Below are positions 15,159 through 21,938 of a stretch of DNA of 40,160 nt, piece after piece. The notes beneath the pieces were generated by a model that made no database searches, was not told where the DNA came from, and saw nothing but the letters and a program-made list of their open reading frames with translations. Source of the DNA: Phycisphaerae bacterium (lineage in GTDB: Bacteria; Planctomycetota; Phycisphaerae; SM23-33); NCBI GenBank assembly GCA_018335035.1, contig JAGXKT010000004.1, positions 100,733 to 140,892 on the forward strand. Reading direction: 5' to 3'. Position 1 is the first letter of the stretch. Each line of letters begins with the position of its first letter. The translations under genes were made by a program, and so were the position numbers.

Positions 15159-18100
15159 TTACTCGCTTCGCCGCCGCGGGTGCAAGATCGTGCGGATGGC
15201 GTCACGGATGCTCGGGGCCGTGACGGTGCGGATATCCGGATCCGTGAGCGTTCCGGTCACGCGCACCTCGACGATCTCACGCACAATACCCTCGAGCAGT
15301 TCGCGGATGCTGTCAATCCGCGGCAGCACGGCCGACTCGGTCCGTAGGAACGTCAGACGCAGCTTCTTCGTCGACAGGTCCATCGAGCCCGAACCGACGA
15401 TCGAGATCGCCGGTCCGCCGAGATGAATCTCGCGAAACACAAGCGTCTCATCGGCCAGACGATACTCGACGAACCCGTCGGTGACGGGGGATTCGCCCGG
15501 GACTGTCAGGGGGATCACCTGCAAGGCGCTGAGCAAAACGGGCAGCTTGCTGACGCGCGCCTTGGAGATGCGGAGCTTCCCGGACGCGCGGCGTCCTTCG
15601 GTTTGCCCGACGGCGGCGGTGATCTCCATGCGCCCCTGGAGGCGCCCGGCGACGTCCGGGCCCTCGCCGGCCAGAATCTTGGCCAGGTCCATCTCGTCGA
15701 AGGTCACCAGCAGGTGGTAGCGAACCGGGTCTTCGCCTAGCAGCACGAAGCCCCGCCCGTCTACGCCGCCGCCGAAGGTGCGCCCGAACAGCTCCTTGAT
15801 GAAGATGCGTTGCTTGCCGGGTTCTTTGTGTACTTCCGCCGTCAGTTGCTTGACGCGGGGTGTGCCGTCGAGCGAAATGCTCACCCCGCGCGCGGTGGCG
15901 GTCATAGCCACGCCGTCGGCCTCGCGAGCGACGCGGCCAGCGACCGTGCCGGCGATGCGCGCCGCCCCGGCGCTGGTTTGGATCTCTACGGCCGACAGCG
16001 CCGCCTCGCCTTCCATGTGCCAGTCCGCCAGTTCGCGTTGGGCGGGTCGGGTTGCGGGACGTGAGGCCGGGCGCGTCGCCGGTCGGCTTGCGGCCGTATG
16101 GGGTGCGGCCCATCGCCACACGAGATGAAGCGGCTCGAAGCGCACATCGCAGCGCCCTGCCGGCCGGAGACGCTTGGCGGCTTTGGCCAGCGGCTCGGGG
16201 AGGCCCGCAAATCGCTCCGCCTCCAGCGGAAGCCCCGCTGCGGTTACGTTCAAATCGGCCGTCACCTCGTCGCGTCCGTAGTGGATCGTGCCATCCAGCG
16301 ACCGGACGCGCGCCCCGTCGACTGCGCGGCTGGACGCGAGCCCATGGAGCGTGACGTGCTTCGGCGTGGCCGTGATGACCCCCGCCGATTCGGCGTCGCC
16401 GCCCAGTTGCAGGCGGTAGGGCAGGTGCCGATACCGGAAGGTCGCGTCACGCGGGATCAAACGGATGTCGAAATCAGCCGGCGCGCCCTCGGCGTCCGTG
16501 ACGTATTTCTTCATGGTCACGTCGGCCCGACCGGCCGGGGCAAATCGGGCCCACAATCGGCGCAACTCGGGCGGCAGCGCGTCGCGCAGGTCCGCTTCCA
16601 GCGCGGCGCCTTCGAGGCGTCCGGCCAGGTCGACGGACGCGTCACGGAAGGAGACGTGCCCCGTCAGCCGGGCACGGCTGGGCTTGCCCTGCTCGTTCGT
16701 GTGGATGCCGCGCAGCTCAACGATCTCCAACCCCTCCGGGCGGATGCGCACCTGTCCGCCGGCGGCGCTCAGCGCATAGGGGAACACGTCCGGCTTGAGG
16801 CGCACGCCCACCAGATCGGCGAGGATGTCGTACTGAACGCCTCCGTCGCCCTTCTCGCGAAGCCGTGCCTGGACGTTGTCCAGCCGACCGGCGGCGTGGA
16901 GCGATCGCAGCGCCTTGCGGGCGGGCGGGCTCAGCGCCTCGGCGAGTGTTTCATCCAGGGGGAGCTTGTCGGCCTCGACGGTCACATCCGCGTCCAGACG
17001 GTCGGTGCCGACGTTGTCGATTCGCCCGTAGAGCAGGAAAGTCGCCGGTCCGGCGACGGCCTGGATCGGCCCAGACACACCGGGACGCTGCTCAAAGGGC
17101 GCGGGAATGTGCACGTTTCGATCGCGGATGGTGATCGTGCCGCCGGTTACCGACACCGGATACGGGAAGAATCGATGCCGCACACGCAGGGGCCCGCCCC
17201 GGCTCGGATGCAGTGTCAGTTCCGCCGTGGGCGTGGCTTGCCCCGCGTCGCGGGAGAGGTCCAGGTCAATCGTCGCCGCGCCGGCGGGGCGAATGTCGCG
17301 CCAGACGGCGCCGAGCTGTGCGGCGCGCATCGCGTCGCCCAGCGTCTCGTTGAGGGCGATGTCCTCGGCCCGAAACGACAGGCCGTAGCTCCCGCGACCG
17401 GCGTCCAGTGCGACCGTTCCCTCGCAGTGCAGCGTTCCGCCGCCGGCCGGCGTGCCGGTTGCGTCCAGGACGGCCTCGTTGCGATCGAACGAGACCGTTC
17501 CGCTCACGTCCGTGACCGGGTGGGGGAACGCCTTCGGCCGGACGGACACGCCGCCCAACGTCGCCGTGCCGGAAACGTCGACCGGCGCGTTGCGCAGGGC
17601 GTGGATCGTGATCTCGGCATCGCAACGTCCCGCCGGGCGGAGCCGCTTACGGATCGCATCGGCCGCTATGCCCACCGGGCCCGTCGTGGGAAGGTTCGCC
17701 AGGTCGACGTTCTCCAGTACGACGGTTGCGTGGAACTGTCCGCCTCCTTCGGCGTCATACGTGCCTTGGGTCAGAGTGACCTGTCCGAAGCTTCGGTCGG
17801 GCTGTGTCGCGGTCGGATGGGGTGCCGCCCCGGCGGCCAGCAACCGCCCGGCCACATTGTCAAGGCGGATACTGTGCGTTTCGCCGGAGCGTTCGAACCG
17901 CATGGTGCCAGTCACCTCATCGGCAGCGAGTCCGCCCAACGGGCCGGCAAGCGTGAGGTGGGCCCCATCGAATACCAGCGTGCCTTTCTCGCCCTTTCGG
18001 ACCCAGGCAATGCGGCAGGGCCCGCGTGCTTCGGCGACGTACTGGCGAATCGGCTCGCGCAGCTCGGGCACAAGGTCGCCCAACTCCGACAGGTCCATCG

Positions 18101-18803
18101 CGACGCTGCCCTGGAGCGATTCACCCCGGCCGACGTCGATGAGCATGGTGACCAGGGACTGCCGGCGGGTCTCGCTCATTTTCAGTTCGTACAGGTTGCC
18201 CTCGTGGGGGCGCAACGCCATGTCGAAGGCCATCCGGGGCTTCTGCGCATCGTCCGGTGTGAACAGCGCCACGTGGCGCAACTCGATGGGGGGCAGGCGA
18301 CCGGGCGCGCCCTCTGACGGCGTGCGCCGACGACGAGACAGTCGGCGCAGCTGTGCGATGTTGCTCTGTCCGTCCCGGTCGTAGCGCAAGCGGATGTCCG
18401 TGTTCGTACAGACGATCCGGGTCGGCTCGAAGCGCGCCGAGGCGAACAACGCCCAAGGCCGGTGGCTCAGAACGATGCGCCGCGCCCGAAGCATCGGGCG
18501 ACGGGCGTCCTCATCCGGAAGGCGCAACGACACGTCTTCCAGGACGACTCGGCCGAACAGGCGAAACTCGGCGTGCGCGACGCGAACGTCTGCACCCGTC
18601 ATCGTTTCGAGGTAGTCCTCGGCCAGTTCGCGGATGCGGGCGTCGTTCGTGAAATGCCAGTAGGCGTAGACGCACAGTACGATCAACGCCAGCAGTACCA
18701 GTCCCGTGCTCCGTCGGCGCGAGGAGATATAGCGCCAGGATCGGGGTCGATGGCGCAACGCCCGCCACAATGCCTGCATTCGCTGGGGCATTCCAAGCGC
18801 CAT
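15159..18803 (-). CDS. Large AsmA/TamB-like inner-membrane protein
   Basis: A protein of about 1214 residues. A basic N-terminal stretch is followed by one membrane segment (about residues 33-51, GLVLLALIVLCVYAYWHF). The rest is a long beta-rich periplasmic region with repeated AsmA-like units, for example LRPAGRCDAEITI and the similar RLRPAGRCDVRFE. The C-terminal 250 residues resemble the AsmA C-terminal domain (FGGGVDGRGFVLLGED, GSGSMDLSTKKLRLTFLR). Members such as AsmA, TamB and YhdP are thought to carry or shuttle lipids between membranes. A low-complexity Ser/Thr-Arg-Pro-Ala linker lies at residues 906-921. The start is uncertain: ATGs at 18830, 18803 and 18791 are in frame. It follows the 256-residue protein gene by 50 bases. 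Confidence 0.78.
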   Translation of the reverse strand: MALGMPQRMQALWRALRHRPRSWRYISSRRRSTGLVLLALIVLCVYAYWHFTNDARIRELAEDYLETMTGADVRVAHAEFRLFGRVVLEDVSLRLPDEDARRPMLRARRIVLSHRPWALFASARFEPTRIVCTNTDIRLRYDRDGQSNIAQLRRLSRRRRTPSEGAPGRLPPIELRHVALFTPDDAQKPRMAFDMALRPHEGNLYELKMSETRRQSLVTMLIDVGRGESLQGSVAMDLSELGDLVPELREPIRQYVAEARGPCRIAWVRKGEKGTLVFDGAHLTLAGPLGGLAADEVTGTMRFERSGETHSIRLDNVAGRLLAAGAAPHPTATQPDRSFGQVTLTQGTYDAEGGGQFHATVVLENVDLANLPTTGPVGIAADAIRKRLRPAGRCDAEITIHALRNAPVDVSGTATLGGVSVRPKAFPHPVTDVSGTVSFDRNEAVLDATGTPAGGGTLHCEGTVALDAGRGSYGLSFRAEDIALNETLGDAMRAAQLGAVWRDIRPAGAATIDLDLSRDAGQATPTAELTLHPSRGGPLRVRHRFFPYPVSVTGGTITIRDRNVHIPAPFEQRPGVSGPIQAVAGPATFLLYGRIDNVGTDRLDADVTVEADKLPLDETLAEALSPPARKALRSLHAAGRLDNVQARLREKGDGGVQYDILADLVGVRLKPDVFPYALSAAGGQVRIRPEGLEIVELRGIHTNEQGKPSRARLTGHVSFRDASVDLAGRLEGAALEADLRDALPPELRRLWARFAPAGRADVTMKKYVTDAEGAPADFDIRLIPRDATFRYRHLPYRLQLGGDAESAGVITATPKHVTLHGLASSRAVDGARVRSLDGTIHYGRDEVTADLNVTAAGLPLEAERFAGLPEPLAKAAKRLRPAGRCDVRFEPLHLVWRWAAPHTAASRPATRPASRPATRPAQRELADWHMEGEAALSAVEIQTSAGAARIAGTVAGRVAREADGVAMTATARGVSISLDGTPRVKQLTAEVHKEPGKQRIFIKELFGRTFGGGVDGRGFVLLGEDPVRYHLLVTFDEMDLAKILAGEGPDVAGRLQGRMEITAAVGQTEGRRASGKLRISKARVSKLPVLLSALQVIPLTVPGESPVTDGFVEYRLADETLVFREIHLGGPAISIVGSGSMDLSTKKLRLTFLRTESAVLPRIDSIRELLEGIVREIVEVRVTGTLTDPDIRTVTAPSIRDAIRTILHPRRRSE
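16041..16088 (-). repeat. Four tandem 12-base units encoding (S/T)RPA
   Basis: In the minus-strand reading of the AsmA-like gene, 16 codons read as four copies of (Ser/Thr)-Arg-Pro-Ala. This Arg/Pro linker sits inside the periplasmic part, before the C-terminal AsmA domain. Such slippage-prone units may vary in number between strains. Confidence 0.8.
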
Positions 18804-18853
18804 TGTCCCAGATCGTCCCGCATGCCACAACGCGCCGCCGGACGCAAGCCGCG

Positions 18854-19624
18854 TCAGGGGCGGCAGAGGGGCTCGTCCGCGACCGACTGCAGGAGCTCAT
18901 CGGCTCGGCGGCATTGCTCCTCCGTCCCGCGGACCGCCAGCCAGCTTGCCCCCTCGGCCCCGGAAACGCCGCCGCTGGCCACGAGGTGCGCCTCGGCGCC
19001 GGTCAGCAGGGCGACCGCGTCCAGTTCCGTGAACACGTCGCCGCACAGCGGCAGTAGCCGCGGCCCGGTCGCGTCCGCCGCATTGAGCATCCGGGCAAGA
19101 TCCGAAAGCGGTTCGACGACGCGCTTCTCCAGCCCGACGGGGATCAGCAGACGGACGCGCCGTCCGGCCGCGCCGCGAATCGCCGAAGCCGCCGTGCCTG
19201 CTTGTGGATCGCCGATCAGCACGGCCGCCTCGCGACGATCAAGGTCCACGGCGTTGGCGCCTTTGACGATGACGTCGCCGCTGCCAAGATCGTCGGCCAC
19301 GTCGAAGATCTGCCGTCCCTGTTGCCACTGTCCCTTGACAAGGATCACGTCGCCGGCGAAGGGGTGGTCGTCGTCGAGGCGCCCGGCCGCGGTTCGCGCC
19401 CGGCTCGGCGGCGTCACGACGCCACGGCAGAATCCCTCTCGCGTGAATGCGCCGTCCTGCCCGACGGCGCGCAGCAATTCCTCTGCGAGGTATCCGTTGG
19501 TCGTGCCGGCCACGACGACGACCGTACCGTCGGTCAAGGCGGACCGGACGGCGGGGTGGGCGGTCAGGCCGCGGGCGATGAGACGTTTGCCGGCGGCGGG
19601 GGTTACGACGGCCTGTTGCAGCAT
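18854..19624 (-). CDS. Conserved-looking protein of unknown function
   Basis: A 256-residue, apparently soluble protein without signal peptide or membrane segment. The first part, VVTPAAGKRLIARGL followed by GTVVVVAGTTNGYLAEELL, looks like an alpha/beta nucleotide-type fold. A central segment has two similar strands, GDVILVKG and GDVIVKGANAV, about 25 residues apart. A later Gly/Ala-rich GTAASAIRGAAGRRVRLLIP could be another ligand loop. I do not recognise a named family. The regular strand-turn pattern and good codon structure argue for a real enzyme or ligand-binding protein. It lies between the HU-like gene (58 bases upstream) and the AsmA-like gene (50 bases downstream) on the same strand, so it may share their transcript. 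Confidence 0.7.
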   Translation of the reverse strand: MLQQAVVTPAAGKRLIARGLTAHPAVRSALTDGTVVVVAGTTNGYLAEELLRAVGQDGAFTREGFCRGVVTPPSRARTAAGRLDDDHPFAGDVILVKGQWQQGRQIFDVADDLGSGDVIVKGANAVDLDRREAAVLIGDPQAGTAASAIRGAAGRRVRLLIPVGLEKRVVEPLSDLARMLNAADATGPRLLPLCGDVFTELDAVALLTGAEAHLVASGGVSGAEGASWLAVRGTEEQCRRADELLQSVADEPLCRP

Positions 19625-19682
19625 GGTCGGCGCCTCGGCCGCGTCGGACGGCTGCGAGCATAGGCGACCCGTCGCAGTCGGC

Positions 19683-19997
19683 CTAGGTCTGCGGCTGCTG
19701 GGACGACGGGGCGTTCTGCTGGAGCTTCTGCTTCATGAGGCGTCCCAGCTTGAACTTGACCGTCCGCTTGGGCGGGACGCTGACACGCTCGAGCGTTTTG
19801 GGATTCTGTGCGATGCGTGCAGCCCGCTGCTTGGTCTCGAACACGCCGAAGTCTCGGAACTCCAAGCGGTTGCCGCGACCAAGCTGCTCGATGATCTCGT
19901 CGAGAAAGCTCTGGACAATTTGCTTGACCACAACACGCTTGGCACCGGTCTCGTCCGCGATGCAGTCCACCAATTCCTTCTTCGTTACCGTATGCAT
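19683..19997 (-). CDS. HU/IHF-family DNA-binding protein
   Basis: A 104-residue histone-like protein that bends DNA as a dimer. It opens with VTKKELVDCIADETG, matching the HU N-terminal helices, and carries the core LEFRDFGVFETKQRAARIAQNP, which includes the conserved GxF turn and the Arg/Asn-Pro tip of the DNA-binding arm. The C-terminus adds a Gln-rich tail of about 15 residues beyond the normal 90-residue length. It begins a possible transcript with the unknown 256-residue protein and the AsmA-like gene, and has a recognisable promoter about 90 bases upstream. Confidence 0.93.
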   Translation of the reverse strand: MHTVTKKELVDCIADETGAKRVVVKQIVQSFLDEIIEQLGRGNRLEFRDFGVFETKQRAARIAQNPKTLERVSVPPKRTVKFKLGRLMKQKLQQNAPSSQQPQT

Positions 19998-20092
19998 GAC
20001 AGCCCCTTCGAATCGTTTAATGCGCCGGATCTACCAAGACTGCGGCTGCCAAAGTACCGACGTGCGTCCATCCAATCGATCAGACGCAAGTT

Positions 20093-20121
20093 ATCTTATG
20101 CTAAGAACTTCCCGGAGACAA
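20093..20121 (-). promoter_or_regulatory. Sigma70-type promoter for the HU-like gene
   Basis: Minus strand: -35 TTGTCT (20116-20121), a 17-base spacer and -10 TAAGAT (20093-20098). Transcription would start near 20086, leaving a leader of about 88 bases before the ATG at 19997. Confidence 0.45.
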
Positions 20122-20190
20122 GCAAAAAAGCTTCTTCCGCCTCGCGCCCTCGCGCCGGCGGCATTGGCATGGCTCGGGACGCTGCCGCCG

Positions 20191-20199
20191 TGCTACAAT
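20191..20199 (+). promoter_or_regulatory. Extended -10 promoter for the Arg-rich exported protein
   Basis: TGCTACAAT fits TGnTAnAAT. Predicted start near 20206, with a leader of about 36 bases before the ATG at 20243. Confidence 0.4.
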
Positions 20200-20230
20200 G
20201 ACGTGTGACGCACAGGCGACCTTGAAATCA

Positions 20231-20242
20231 GGGAGGCCTCCC
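20231..20242 (+). promoter_or_regulatory. Ribosome site inside a perfect 12-base palindrome
   Basis: GGGAGGCCTCCC lies directly before the ATG at 20243. GGGAGG is a strong Shine-Dalgarno sequence, and the second half is its exact reverse complement. Pairing of the halves between two RNA copies, or protein binding to the DNA, could mask the site; within one RNA the loop-free palindrome can pair only partly. Confidence 0.45.
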
Positions 20243-20710
20243 ATGACAGCGGCACGAACAGGCGTGATGAGCGCGCTCATCGCGGTCGGGTTTCTGGCGG
20301 TGTGGCCGGTTGCCGAGGCGCAGGCGGGCGACCGCGTCCGTATATCAGTCGGCCGAGTGGGCATACGGACGCACAGCCGCGACCATGCCTCGACGTACGG
20401 CAGCCGGGTGATCGTCCGCGGTGTGCGGGGCCATGGGGGCTTCTGCCGGCGCTTCGCCGCGTGGCGGCCCGTGCGCCGTCGGGTGGTCTACCGATCACAC
20501 GTCCTGCGTCCCCTGCGCTACGGGCGCGTGTATCGTCCTGTCTTGCGAAGTCCCCCCGTCATCTACATACGCAACTACGTGTTCGACGGTGACGACATCA
20601 GGGCCGGGCGCTACCACGGCGCGGGGTACGAAGCCCGCTTCCGCAGCCGCGGCCAGTATGACAGCCACGGCGTGCACGTGGGCGTGGACATCGACATCCC
20701 GATTGATTGA
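20243..20710 (+). CDS. Exported arginine/tyrosine-rich small protein
   Basis: A 155-residue protein with a clear signal peptide: TGVMSALIAVGFLAVWPVAEAQA, cut probably after AQA (residue 28). The mature part is strongly basic, rich in Arg, Tyr, His and Val, with little acidic charge until the C-terminal YDSHGVHVGVDIDIPID. One Cys is near the middle. I do not recognise a family. A basic secreted protein could bind polyanions such as surface glycans or nucleic acids, but this is only inference from composition. The ATG at 20243 is chosen for its strong GGGAGG site and because it begins the signal peptide. It is transcribed divergently from the HU-like gene. Confidence 0.7.
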   Translation: MTAARTGVMSALIAVGFLAVWPVAEAQAGDRVRISVGRVGIRTHSRDHASTYGSRVIVRGVRGHGGFCRRFAAWRPVRRRVVYRSHVLRPLRYGRVYRPVLRSPPVIYIRNYVFDGDDIRAGRYHGAGYEARFRSRGQYDSHGVHVGVDIDIPID

Positions 20711-20908
20711 GGAGTTGGAAGCGGTTGTTGGGCGGAACCGTCCAAGCGCTTCTGGATGTCCGCTTTCGCCGCGGGGATTCCCTGGCGCAGCCCTACCCGC
20801 ATTGCTTCTTGCTGCGGCGGGCTCAGCGGCATTCCAACCTTGGTGGCGTCTTTGCACACCACGTCATCCGATCATCCACTCCGTGCCCGTCGAAACGCCC
20901 CCCCCTTT

Positions 20909-21769
20909 CTATTCCAGCAACGCCGACGGGCCTTCCCGCGCGATCTCCAGCAGTTCCTGCTTGCGCAGACGGACCTTCTGTTTCTTCTGTTCGGGCACGT
21001 CCGCTTCGGCGAGGAGCTCTTCGCAACCATCGAGCAGCACGTCCCGTATGCGCGCCGTTGTGAACATTCGCTCATTAGCCGCTCTTGAGCCCACCATCTT
21101 GAGGAACCCCTCGAATTCCTCGAAGTAGCTTCCGTAGATGTGGAACGAATCGGCGCAGTGGATGTACTCGCCCGGCGCGACGCCGATTTGGCCGGCCAGA
21201 TCGCGCTGCAGTTCGCTGAAGGCGTACATGTTCATGAATGCCGCTTTGTAGGCGTCGTTCGAGCGGATGTGGACGTTCATGTGGAGCTTGTCGTCGGCGA
21301 TGCGGAACCACAGCCGCTGGAGACAGGGGGGGTCGTCGATGTTCACGTCGTTCCACGCCTGCCACGTCACGCCCTGGGCTCGACGCGTATAGGGCACCTC
21401 CTTGAGCTTGGCGACGGCGGCGGCGAGCTGGTCGATCGTCTCGCGCCCGGGCACGGCGTACGCCGCCAGACGCTCGTGATAGGTGTACTCCCACTTGCCT
21501 GCGGCCGGGTCGATCCAGTGGTCGTGCACGCCGTAGAGCACCTCGGCGCGATATTTCTCCAAGTCGTGCAGCCCGCCGGGAAAGGCGCGGTGGATGCGCG
21601 GCTCGGCGAACGGCTCGGTGACGTGGACCAGGGCGGTCACATCCCGGCTGTTCGGATCGCCCGGGCGGTCGTATTCGGTGGGGAACGGCGCGCCCTCGTT
21701 CCAGCAGGCGATGACCGCCCGTTCCCAGGCCATCGGCAACGTACGCTCGACGATGTGAACGGACTTCAT
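20909..21769 (-). CDS. Thymidylate synthase-family protein (divergent ThyA-like)
   Basis: A 286-residue protein with the thymidylate synthase fold signature. Key residues align by eye with ThyA: catalytic C149 in DDPPCLQRLWF, dUMP phosphate-binding Arg and following Asp in HIRSNDAY (R169, D172), N180 in FMNMYAF at the place that selects uracil over cytosine, and H210/Y212 in ADSFHIYG. Outside these motifs it is far from classical ThyA, and the C-terminal tail of about 50 residues is charged (EQKKQKVRLRKQ) rather than ending as ThyA does. The N-terminal 120 residues have no obvious ThyA match. It would methylate or hydroxymethylate a pyrimidine nucleotide using methylenetetrahydrofolate. The ATG at 21767-21769 has AGGGAAG upstream; longer open readings overlap the divergent gene antisense. 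Confidence 0.75.
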   Translation of the reverse strand: MKSVHIVERTLPMAWERAVIACWNEGAPFPTEYDRPGDPNSRDVTALVHVTEPFAEPRIHRAFPGGLHDLEKYRAEVLYGVHDHWIDPAAGKWEYTYHERLAAYAVPGRETIDQLAAAVAKLKEVPYTRRAQGVTWQAWNDVNIDDPPCLQRLWFRIADDKLHMNVHIRSNDAYKAAFMNMYAFSELQRDLAGQIGVAPGEYIHCADSFHIYGSYFEEFEGFLKMVGSRAANERMFTTARIRDVLLDGCEELLAEADVPEQKKQKVRLRKQELLEIAREGPSALLE

Positions 21770-21925
21770 AGGGCTTCCCTGCGCGGCCGACTGTGAGCGA
21801 CCGATGCCATCCGTGGTACAGCGTATTGTGATAGTCGACGCCGATGGCGGCGTCAAGGCATCGGTGTTCCTCCGGAACGGCGGGCCGTCGCGCCACAGGC
21901 CCGTGGATGCACTGCTGTCGCGCGG

Positions 21926-21931
21926 TATAAT
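21926..21931 (+). promoter_or_regulatory. -10 box directly before the DUF4091 lipoprotein start
   Basis: A perfect TATAAT with seven bases between it and the ATG at 21939, so transcription should begin at or next to the start codon. The -35 is poor. No ribosome site is present between the box and the ATG. Confidence 0.4.
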
Positions 21932-21938
21932 GCCCCCC

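Noticed and set aside
16098-18317. A 739-codon plus-strand frame opposite the AsmA-like gene
   Set aside because: Low-complexity Arg/Gln/Gly composition. The minus-strand protein has a membrane anchor and AsmA-like repeats.
20611-20862. An 83-codon minus-strand reading starting MVCKDATKVG
   Set aside because: The second half is antisense to the exported protein gene and there is no ribosome site or family match. Kept only as a low-interest observation for the gap.
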